This document shows, one piece after another, positions 6,902 to 11,979 of a DNA stretch of 11,979 bases. The position numbers and the translations under genes were made by a program. Position 1 is the first letter of the stretch. Every line of letters starts with the position of its first letter. Under the pieces are notes generated by a model. It was not told where the DNA came from and did not search any database. It was given only the letters and a program-made list of their open reading frames with translations. The stretch is from Candidatus Melainabacteria bacterium (GTDB taxonomy: Bacteria; Cyanobacteriota; Vampirovibrionia; Obscuribacterales; Obscuribacteraceae), in NCBI GenBank assembly GCA_003151275.1, contig PLXC01000113.1:1-11979 (forward strand), read 5' to 3'.

Positions 6902-7685
6902 CAATGGTCAGGTAGCTTTTATCATGACGAGACAGCACGAGCGGTTCGTAGAATTTTGCGATTCATGCAGATTCAATAAATATATCGGGGTCTGTACCGG
7001 ACGCTCTGGCGTAGGCAAAACTCGCTCCGCAGAAATCTATTCCAATTGGCAAGAAATCCAGCTGCTATTAACGGGCTTAAGTTCTCGGTGGACAGTAATT
7101 CCCAGGCTGGGCTCTTTGCATACTGCTGTTTTTACTCCAGATGTTTCTTGCACAGTGAAGCGTGTGCAAACTGCTCTTGCGCTTTTACGCAACAAATTCG
7201 ACAAGCTGATTCAAGAGTCCCAAATCTATCACTCTCCCGAACTTTGGTATCAGTCACAACAGACAAGATTTCTGCAATTGATCATCATAGATAAAGCATA
7301 CCGGCTATCGCTGCGATGCTTAGAAGCCATCGCTGACATATCAGAGAGACAGAAACTTGGTATCGTACTGATTGGAATGCCTGGATTCGATCGCAGAATC
7401 CGCAGCTTTGAGCAAGTTCACAACCTGGTCGGGTTCTATCATACTTTCAATACTCCTCGAACCGAGGAACTAGCAGCTATTCTCGAAGCGTGCTGGCATA
7501 ACCAAAATATCCAAATCGACCAAGCTGCCGTGGAAACGCTTGAGAAAGTAACTAGCTCCAATATACGAAAGTTGATAAATATCAATGCAGAAATGGGCAG
7601 AGTGTGCGAACTTAATTCCATTTCAATTATCACTCCGGAAGTGGTCCAGTTGGCGAGCAGGACTTTACTACTTGACCCCACATAG
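6891..7685 (+). CDS. tniB: AAA+ ATPase, transposition target-selection protein (TniB-like), with altered Walker B
   Basis: In this family the ATPase binds target DNA and activates the transposase, like MuB, TnsC or Tn552 p271. I chose the TTG at 6891 because AGGAGA (6878-6883) sits seven bases upstream and the start overlaps the transposase stop by 11 bases. The product is 264 residues, close to p271. Walker A is intact (GRSGVGKT, 37-44). Sensor 1 appears as IVLIGMPG (158-165). Walker B reads IIIDKAYRL (131-139) where the family normally has IIIDEADRL. The catalytic glutamate is Lys135 and the next acidic residue is Tyr137, so ATP hydrolysis may be lost while nucleotide binding remains. The stop lies inside a 58-bp repeat that recurs at 8728. 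Confidence 0.85.
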   Translation: MTNNNGQVAFIMTRQHERFVEFCDSCRFNKYIGVCTGRSGVGKTRSAEIYSNWQEIQLLLTGLSSRWTVIPRLGSLHTAVFTPDVSCTVKRVQTALALLRNKFDKLIQESQIYHSPELWYQSQQTRFLQLIIIDKAYRLSLRCLEAIADISERQKLGIVLIGMPGFDRRIRSFEQVHNLVGFYHTFNTPRTEELAAILEACWHNQNIQIDQAAVETLEKVTSSNIRKLININAEMGRVCELNSISIITPEVVQLASRTLLLDPT

Positions 7686-7717
7686 GGTGGCATAGTTGAG
7701 CCGAGATCAAGCCTTTC
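7660..7717 (+). repeat. 58-bp direct repeat, copy A (3' end of tniB and downstream)
   Basis: This covers the last codons and stop of the ATPase gene plus about 30 downstream bases. Copy B at 8728-8785 is nearly identical, with one substitution (TAG to TAA at the stop) and a one-base difference in the A run near the end. The two copies bracket the TPR passenger gene. Confidence 0.85.
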
Positions 7718-7763
7718 CCTCATCGAAAAATTCGGCATATTGCCTAAACAAGGACAAAATATC

Positions 7764-8642
7764 GTGGCTAAAATATTAATGAGTCTAATGCTATCTTTCA
7801 GTTTCGGAGCAGTCTCAACCCTTGCGCAAACGACCTCGGCCGAGTTCAAAGTAAAAGAAAACGAAGCTCTGACAGAATCTGACTGGAATGAACTAGCATT
7901 AAACGAAATGCAGGCCGGACTCACGTCTAAAGGTTTAGAACATGAGCGTAAAGCAATGCAACTCTATTCGTCGAAGGATGTAGCAGGGCTCCATAGTGCT
8001 TTAGGATATTTGGACGATCAGGTTATCTTCACTTTGACTAATCATGGTCACGCCGTAGAAGCCGAGAAGTTATTGGTGGACGCAGTAGAGCGAACTAAAA
8101 CTGTCGCCGGTGCTAGATCGGGTTTGACACAAGGTCAAATAGGGGATTTGTTTGTGTTCTACGTACATCAGAAGAATTACAATGCTGCTTTAAAAACCTT
8201 GGATCAGGCCTTGGACTTCGACCTAAGCACTGGGCCGTCTCCATCGCAGGCATTGAGAATTAATCAGAACATCAGAGGTCGAAGCCGACCGCATACCTCT
8301 GTAGGCGTAATTCACATGATCTTATTAGCGATTAAGGAAGTAGAGAAAACCGAGCCTGCATTTTCTATTACTGCAATTGAAAAGGTCTTAAAAACACAAG
8401 AGCCTTACTTGATTGCTGATGACGAACGTTTGGTCGAACCGCTTGGAGCGCTTGCTGATGCATATTTTCAGGTGAAAAAATACAAGGAAGCAGATGGTTA
8501 TTACAGCCGAGCTTATAAAATCGCCGAACGGTACCACCCGGACAGTGCATTTGCAGTGCAGCAGTGTGGCCAAAATTTTCTAGCCAACCTAAAAGAAGTT
8601 GGGCGTTCTGAGGAAGCAGATCGCTTGTCGAAGTTTAAATAG
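7764..8642 (+). CDS. Secreted tetratricopeptide-repeat protein, transposon passenger 2
   Basis: This 292-residue protein starts at GTG 7764, nine bases after AAGGA (7750-7754). An upstream in-frame TTG at 7740 lacks a ribosome site. Residues 1-22 are a signal peptide (MAKILMSLMLSFSFGAVSTLAQ). The mature part is helical with TPR-like hairpins: LLVDAVERTKTV, YNAALKTLDQALDFD, and the clearest at the C-terminus (VEPLGALADAYFQVKKYKEA, then SAFAVQQCGQNFLANLKEVG). TPRs bind proteins, so an envelope scaffold or adaptor role is possible. The partner is unknown and there is no sign of resistance or toxin function. It lies between two copies of the 58-bp tniB-end repeat, so it was captured by the transposon rather than being part of its core. 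Confidence 0.75.
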   Translation: MAKILMSLMLSFSFGAVSTLAQTTSAEFKVKENEALTESDWNELALNEMQAGLTSKGLEHERKAMQLYSSKDVAGLHSALGYLDDQVIFTLTNHGHAVEAEKLLVDAVERTKTVAGARSGLTQGQIGDLFVFYVHQKNYNAALKTLDQALDFDLSTGPSPSQALRINQNIRGRSRPHTSVGVIHMILLAIKEVEKTEPAFSITAIEKVLKTQEPYLIADDERLVEPLGALADAYFQVKKYKEADGYYSRAYKIAERYHPDSAFAVQQCGQNFLANLKEVGRSEEADRLSKFK

Positions 8643-8727
8643 CAAGGGGTGACAAACCTCAAAAATCGCTATCGTCCCCTTGGTACATCACCCGTCTCAG
8701 AGAAAAAATAATTCTCGTATCGATTGT

Positions 8728-8785
8728 GGACTTTACTACTTGACCCCACATAAGGTGGCATAGTTGAGCCGAGATCAAAGCCTTT
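8728..8785 (+). repeat. 58-bp direct repeat, copy B: remnant tail of a lost tniB
   Basis: It still encodes Trp-Thr-Leu-Leu-Leu-Asp-Pro-Thr-stop, matching the end of the intact ATPase (Arg-Thr-Leu-Leu-Leu-Asp-Pro-Thr-stop), and is followed by the right terminus. It is the right-hand counterpart of the resolvase tail kept in the outer left end. Confidence 0.8.
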
Positions 8786-8820
8786 TTAGCTAACGACCGA
8801 AGCGCCCATACATAAGTAGC

Positions 8821-8893
8821 CGGACAAATAGCGATCAAAAAAAGCGGACAAATACCGGTTCAAAAAAGCGGACAAATAGCGATCAAGTTCACA
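8821..8893 (-). repeat. Right end of the Tn552-like element with three transposase-binding units
   Basis: Three units lie at 8821-8838, 8845-8863 and 8869-8886, in exact 24-bp register. The outer and inner units read CGGACAAATAGCGATCAA, while the middle one has CCGGTT in place of GCGAT. They are the inverted counterpart of the left-end units. The end finishes GTTCACA, and TTCACA mirrors the left TGTGAA. Confidence 0.9.
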
Positions 8894-9491
8894 CCCGCCC
8901 GAAACCTTTATACCGCTTCGAGTCGAGCTTGGTATAGAGCACCGTGTGCTGGATAGCTTTGTGACCGAAGTAACCTTGGATTGCTCTAGTGTCTTCGCCT
9001 TTTGATGCTAGCTGATAGCCTTTGGCGTGGCGTAGCATGTGCGGGTGGACTGGGAATTTTATGCCGGCGGCTTCGCCGGCACGAGCAATGATCGTGTGCA
9101 CTTGGCGAGCAGAAAGAGGTCCCTGGCGCTGAGAGTTGAAGACGAAGTCTGAGTCAGGGTGCTCGCGGCGAAGTTGTCGAAGCGCTCGTAATTCTTCGCC
9201 TTCGAGATAGTGCACCGACGGATCGCCATTCTTTAGCCTGTTGACGTGGAGCTTGGCGCGCTGAAGATCGACCTGGTCCCAGCGCAGGTCACAAGCTTCG
9301 CTGACACGCAAAGCGTGGGCGTAGATAATAGAGACTAGCCAGCGATCGCGAAAACCGTTCAGAGGAGCCTTGGAGGCAGCTGATTTGAGGACTTTGATTT
9401 CAGCTGCAGTCAAATATTCTCGGCTGCGCACATCTGAGTTGTGAGGTTTGACCGGAGGTAGTGGTTTGGCAGATTTCTTCTTTTTAGGCAA
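8889..9491 (-). CDS. Tyrosine recombinase (FimB/FimE-size), last codon altered by the transposon
   Basis: This 200-residue site-specific recombinase consists of the catalytic domain alone, as in FimB and FimE. All active-site residues are present: R62 (HALRVSEAC), K87 (NRLKNGD), H151 and R154 (HPHMLRHAKG), H177 (YFGHKAIQ) and the nucleophile Y186 (HTVLYTKL). On a plasmid it could resolve multimers or invert a segment. The Tn552-like element entered the last sense codon: the intact gene would end Gly-Phe-Gly-Arg-Asp-stop, whereas it now ends Gly-Arg-Val with a TGA supplied by the transposon TGTGAA terminus. Function is probably preserved. The start is TTG at 9491 without a clear ribosome site, followed by a Lys-rich head (PKKKKSAK). 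Confidence 0.9.
   Translation of the reverse strand: MPKKKKSAKPLPPVKPHNSDVRSREYLTAAEIKVLKSAASKAPLNGFRDRWLVSIIYAHALRVSEACDLRWDQVDLQRAKLHVNRLKNGDPSVHYLEGEELRALRQLRREHPDSDFVFNSQRQGPLSARQVHTIIARAGEAAGIKFPVHPHMLRHAKGYQLASKGEDTRAIQGYFGHKAIQHTVLYTKLDSKRYKGFGRV
8894..8899. repeat. Target site duplication of the Tn552-like element, right copy
   Basis: CCCGCC follows the right terminus directly and matches 4158-4163. Confidence 0.9.
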
Positions 9492-9565
9492 GATCGCCGA
9501 AAATGATCATTGGGGAGAGAAGAAAAGTGTAGCGCAAAAGAGGTCGGGGTCAAGAATGAAAATCG

Positions 9566-9601
9566 ATAGATAGCCGAAAAGGCATATTTTCGGCTATCTA
9601 T
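9566..9601 (-). terminator. Perfect 15-bp stem-loop after the TonB-C-like gene
   Basis: ATAGATAGCCGAAAA (9566-9580) pairs perfectly with 9587-9601 around the 6-base loop GGCATA. On the minus strand the stem is followed by CGATTTTC. It lies 48 bases beyond the stop of the TonB-C-like gene and before the recombinase gene, so it probably ends that transcript. Without a pure T run its strength is uncertain. Confidence 0.65.
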
Positions 9602-9649
9602 GTCACACAAAAAAAACTTCACATGGAGTTTCCAAAAGGTAGACATGAG

Positions 9650-10135
9650 TCAATTAAGCTGATTGTGAAACATAGCAAACTTCATTGTACTTGTGCGGAC
9701 TGAACCAGAGGGAAATGTAAGAATCGGGTCTTTGCTCACAGATTCAACGGCATCGAGCACCAGTTTGTTAAACATTTCATTCGAACTTTTGTGGGTAAAT
9801 TGAATATTTAGTATTTGTCCACTAGAAGTAACTTCGTATTTGATCGTTGCCGATAAGGCGGGTTTACCGCTGCCAAATGTCGCTTTTGCACGGTTCCAAA
9901 ATCTTTCCCATACTGTTGCTGTGACCTGATTGTGCCACTTATTCCAAGCCGACTTCATCTCTGGCGATTGGTCAGCAATACTATCGTTGGCAACCTTGTC
10001 AAATTGTTCGGACCGTTGTGAATCAAAACAAGTGTTTTTATTCACTGCCGGATTATTATTAATAGATTCAGCTGATACTGCTCTAGCTGTGAATAAAATA
10101 CAGAATGAAAGAGCAGCGATGCGGTGCATTTGCAT
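9650..10135 (-). CDS. Secreted protein with a TonB C-terminal-like domain
   Basis: This 161-residue protein starts at ATG 10135, six bases after TTGGAG. The in-frame TTG at 10147 overlaps that ribosome site and is rejected. Residues 1-20 form a signal peptide ending AVSA. Residues ~60-160 resemble a TonB_C fold: a helix (WNKWHNQVTATVWERFWNRA), then strands with the typical 'Y-V-x-x-x-G-x-I' pattern (ATIKYEVTSSGQILNIQFTH), a second helix (FNKLVLDAVESVSKDPILTF) and a final strand (TSTMKFAMF). There is no membrane anchor or proline-rich spacer, so it is not a classical TonB energy transducer but a free secreted domain of unknown partner. It is a single-gene unit with its own candidate promoter and terminator. 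Confidence 0.7.
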   Translation of the reverse strand: MQMHRIAALSFCILFTARAVSAESINNNPAVNKNTCFDSQRSEQFDKVANDSIADQSPEMKSAWNKWHNQVTATVWERFWNRAKATFGSGKPALSATIKYEVTSSGQILNIQFTHKSSNEMFNKLVLDAVESVSKDPILTFPSGSVRTSTMKFAMFHNQLN

Positions 10136-10153
10136 AACATTCTCCAATAGTTT

Positions 10154-10181
10154 TCTTTATCCAGTTTACACCTAGTCTCAA
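10154..10181 (-). promoter_or_regulatory. Possible promoter of the TonB-C-like gene
   Basis: On the minus strand TTGAGA (10176-10181) and TAAAGA (10154-10159) are 16 bp apart, placing a start site just before the ribosome site of the gene. Both boxes are imperfect. Confidence 0.35.
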
Positions 10182-10194
10182 AGAAGTCCGAAAA

Positions 10195-10220
10195 AGGTGG
10201 GAGGCAATTGCCTCCCACCT
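10195..10220 (-). terminator. Perfect 26-bp palindrome followed by T run (minus strand)
   Basis: The arm AGGTGGGAGGCAA is followed directly by its exact complement. On the minus strand the GC-rich stem is followed by TTTTTC, giving a rho-independent terminator for leftward transcription, for example read-through from the replication gene. This would insulate the TonB-C-like gene. A protein-binding site is an alternative. Confidence 0.6.
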
Positions 10221-10272
10221 AAGATTAAGCAACTTTACGATTTTTTGTGTTTCTGTTTATGGTGTTCCATTT

Positions 10273-11367
10273 GTGATGGCGCTAGAAATAGTGCTAGTCA
10301 TGGACGGGAAGAAGCCGAGCGCCTTCTCAACAGCGGGGTCAACTGGCCACGCATTGCCATGCAAAGCACTTTCGGTGTGCTGGAAGATGTTCGCCAGCAT
10401 TTCCAGTGGACTGTTTAAACTAGGAAATACGTCCACAAAGATATCCCAATTCACCCAACCAGAATGTGAATTGCAAACGGCTACTGAAAAGACATCCGTG
10501 CAGGCTACAGAAGTGTTATTGATAGCTCCTGCTGGAGGAGAACTTATCGTGATATTGACCGGAACTTCGACAGCCAAAGACTTACTGGGTAAGGTGCAAA
10601 AGGATTTTAGTTTGTCTGATGATCAGATAAAAGAACATTTGGCAAACGCGCAGCCGGTCAAAGAACATCCGGGTGAACTGAACCGGGGTGTACAGGCAGG
10701 TCCAGCGGTGGAATTCCCATCCGCATTTACGATGGCGGCGCTATTTTGTGCGCATCTTGGGTTACCTGTGAGATCAGACTTCAAAAGTTACATCGAAAGT
10801 TTTGATGAAAACACGCAACCACGTCCATTGCCTCCGGACACGTTCTATTTCATTCATGCAAAGCCGTGGTTCAAGCTTGATGCAGAAATGGGACATTGCC
10901 TCATTTTGTACGGTGATCCAATTCGCAAACAGGCGATCTTTCTTTCACAACTGTTCAATTTGCTGGGCGTAGCGGTGTTGATGCCATTCGATGGAACAGA
11001 GCCGATCCTGCACACTTATGGTGTCAACATATTAGAGGGTAAAAACGTTTCAGTTCACGTCAACACAGCAGATCTTTGCAGTCTGGATTGGAAAGAAACT
11101 CATAAACTCGGACAAAACGAGTTGTATGCCATTAATCAGGAACGTGGACAGGCTTTGATGACACTAGCACGTAATCGCGAATACGACCAAGCCTGCAAAG
11201 CAATTTGGGACAAGTACAAAAATGGAGCATTCACAAACGAAACAGTAAATGCCGTTTATAAAGATTTTTGCGAACTGATCAATGTTATGGTCAAGCCTGA
11301 GTTCAGAGAAGAAGCAATAAAAAATTTGAAAGAGCGGTTTCAACTTATTGCTGTAATCGATAACTAA
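10273..11367 (+). CDS. Hypothetical cytoplasmic protein
   Basis: The frame gives up to 364 residues from GTG 10273, with no family recognised. There is no signal peptide or membrane segment. From about residue 75 the sequence looks well constrained: a beta-rich stretch (TEVLLIAPAGGELIVILTGT), an acidic helix (SLSDDQIKEHLANA), a mixed middle (PRPLPPDTFYFIHAKPWFKL, then MGHCLILYGDPIRKQAIFLS) and a helical C-terminus (NLKERFQLIAVID). The first ~70 residues are Cys- and Ser-rich and less convincing, and no ribosome site precedes GTG 10273 or ATG 10276. An internal GTG near 10549, after GGAGGAG, is an alternative start. It converges on the 3' end of the replication gene, with 153 bases between stops. 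Confidence 0.65.
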   Translation: MMALEIVLVMDGKKPSAFSTAGSTGHALPCKALSVCWKMFASISSGLFKLGNTSTKISQFTQPECELQTATEKTSVQATEVLLIAPAGGELIVILTGTSTAKDLLGKVQKDFSLSDDQIKEHLANAQPVKEHPGELNRGVQAGPAVEFPSAFTMAALFCAHLGLPVRSDFKSYIESFDENTQPRPLPPDTFYFIHAKPWFKLDAEMGHCLILYGDPIRKQAIFLSQLFNLLGVAVLMPFDGTEPILHTYGVNILEGKNVSVHVNTADLCSLDWKETHKLGQNELYAINQERGQALMTLARNREYDQACKAIWDKYKNGAFTNETVNAVYKDFCELINVMVKPEFREEAIKNLKERFQLIAVIDN

Positions 11368-11493
11368 TTTTAGGAAGTATTGAACTGTTCAATTCCACAC
11401 TTAACGTGCGTTTCGTTCCATTGCGGAGATAGCTGGCTTGTAGAACACTTTTTCACGAGAGACACCACTAACGGTGCACAAAGGGTATTAAAA

Positions 11494-11504
11494 GGCACAG
11501 TGCC
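11494..11504 (-). terminator. Small hairpin after the replication gene
   Basis: GGCA-CTG-TGCC is followed on the minus strand by TTTTAATA, 17 bases past the replication gene stop. The stem is only four pairs, so it is weak as a terminator. Confidence 0.3.
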
Positions 11505-11520
11505 CCAAAATGCTAGAACT

Positions 11521-11979
11521 TCAAACACAACGAGGCGGTCCTCGATCACTCATCGAGCTGACGCAGTTACTGAAACGAAGAAAGCTTCGATAACTCCCCG
11601 GATAACTTTTCAAACAATCAGCGGAATGAGCTAAGAACAAAAGCTGAGAATCCGGAACAGATTCTGGAAAAAACACAGAAACCGCCAATAAAATTTTTTC
11701 TGAAGAAGAACCAGAACTAATACCACCAGGGGCAGGCACGCTAAAGAGATCTAGTGCTAAAAAGGAGTTCAAATCGCCTCCTACACTTGATAACGCACCA
11801 GGAATCGATATCTTCCAAATATCCGAATGGCTGCTTATGGTTTTATTGCAGCAACCAGTTAGCCTCATTAGTTGTCGGAGAGTGACTCGACGGCCCTGTG
11901 ATACTAGAAGCTCAAAAGCTTGCTTGATTTTTTCTCTGGCTGTTTTACGACGTCTGTGAATTGTGGAATTAAATGGCAG
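11521..11979 (-). CDS. Replication protein, C-terminal helix-turn-helix part (continuation of the split gene)
   Basis: The frame is open on the minus strand from the right window edge to the stop at 11521. The first codons (11979-11955) are transposon end; native sequence begins in the GACGTC duplication. Joined to the left part, codon 389 is restored as Arg, and 141 residues follow. Residues starting RRKTAREKIKQAFELLVSQG then VTLRQLMRLTGCCNKTISSH form a winged-helix region like the DNA-binding tail of plasmid primase-type replication proteins. The remaining ~95 residues (SIPGALSSVGGDLNSFLALD onward) are Ser- and Leu-rich with no recognised motif. As it stands this fragment has no start of its own and is severed from the primase domain. 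Confidence 0.75.
   Translation of the reverse strand: MPFNSTIHRRRKTAREKIKQAFELLVSQGRRVTLRQLMRLTGCCNKTISSHSDIWKISIPGALSSVGGDLNSFLALDLFSVPAPGGISSGSSSEKILLAVSVFFPESVPDSQLLFLAHSADCLKSYPGSYRSFLRFSNCVSSMSDRGPPRCV
11949..11954. repeat. Target site duplication of element 2, right copy
   Basis: GACGTC abuts the TGTGAA terminus and matches 77-82. Confidence 0.8.
11955..11979 (+). mobile_element. Other end of element 2
   Basis: It starts TGTGAA and continues with TTGTGGAATTAAATGGCAG, identical in inverted orientation to 28-46. It runs to the window edge. Together with 1-76 it shows that the sequence stops inside a transposon on both sides. Confidence 0.8.

Larger units (their letters stand above)
4164..8893. 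mobile_element. Tn552-like composite transposon with two passenger genes, 4730 bp
   Basis: It starts TGTGAATTTGATC and ends with the inverted counterpart GATCAAGTTCACA. The flanks are a perfect 6-bp duplication (CCCGCC). Both ends carry 18-19 bp transposase-binding units at a 24-bp period: two at the left outer end and three at the right. Order: outer left end, passenger 1 (minus), inner left end, serine resolvase (minus), DD35E transposase, AAA+ ATPase, 58-bp repeat, secreted TPR passenger, 58-bp repeat, right end. Gene set and 6-bp duplication match Tn552 (transposase ~480 aa, ATPase ~271 aa, resolvase, no tniQ) better than Tn5053/Tn402, which carry tniQ and make 5-bp duplications. Because the duplication flanks the outer left end, the outer ends were used in the last jump. 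Confidence 0.9.

Noticed and set aside
5384..7685. Classification as a Tn5053/Tn402 element
   Set aside because: tniQ is absent and the duplication is 6 bp rather than 5, so Tn552 is the better reference.
10197..10418. Plus frame overlapping the start of the 10273 gene
   Set aside because: Its second half looks protein-like, but the first half does not and no frameshift joining it to the main frame is evident.
10257..10577. Minus-strand frame of 106 codons ending just before the 26-bp palindrome
   Set aside because: It has a TTG start without a ribosome site and is antisense to a much longer plus frame; kept only as a question in the findings.
11380..11392. TTGAACTGTTCAA palindrome as a LexA-type box
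   Set aside because: The single central base does not match known LexA spacing, and it lies after a stop codon, not at a promoter.
11380..11634. Plus frame of 84 codons after the hypothetical gene, and other plus frames to 11950
   Set aside because: They are antisense to the C-terminal part of the replication protein, which is supported by frame continuity and the HTH motif.

Overview
This window looks like one circular plasmid of about 12 kb, cut open inside a transposon that splits its replication gene. The first 76 bases and the last 25 bases are the two ends of one transposon ('element 2'), each bordered by GACGTC. If these ends and one GACGTC copy are removed and the window is joined into a circle, the reading frame leaving the left edge continues in frame into the one entering at the right edge. 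The result is a single 530-residue primase-type replication protein. No rRNA, tRNA or CRISPR was seen. The secreted TPR protein and the secreted TonB-C-like protein, with moderate GC content, recall Candidatus Obscuribacterales (Melainabacteria, the non-photosynthetic relatives of Cyanobacteria). That host guess is inference only.

Layout: 1-1241 (minus) encodes the primase part of the replication protein, and 11521-11979 (minus) its C-terminal helix-turn-helix part. Upstream of its start lies a ~1 kb control region. It holds a candidate ~96-nt structured RNA with its own promoter and terminator (1269-1399) and a ~650-bp field of 18 short TTCGGG/TTCGCG motifs on both strands. The last motif sits at the start site of a strong promoter for a MerR-type DNA-binding, coiled-coil protein (2269-3288), resembling KfrA/RacA-type segregation proteins. 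A hypothetical membrane protein follows (3401-4135).

A 4730-bp Tn552-like transposon (4164-8893, 6-bp duplication CCCGCC) lies in the last codon of a FimB-type tyrosine recombinase gene (8889-9491). The transposon carries a serine resolvase, a DD35E transposase and an AAA+ ATPase, with no tniQ. It is nested: the outer ends carry the last codons of a vanished resolvase gene and a vanished ATPase gene, and two passenger genes lie between this outer shell and an inner element that keeps its left end but not its right end. A serine resolvase, a tyrosine recombinase and a partition-like locus together fit a plasmid that resolves multimers and segregates actively.

The rest holds a secreted TonB-C-like protein (minus, 9650-10135), a perfect 26-bp palindrome, and a hypothetical protein (plus, 10273-11367) that converges on the 3' end of the replication gene. 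Without the two transposons the ancestral replicon would be about 7.1 kb.
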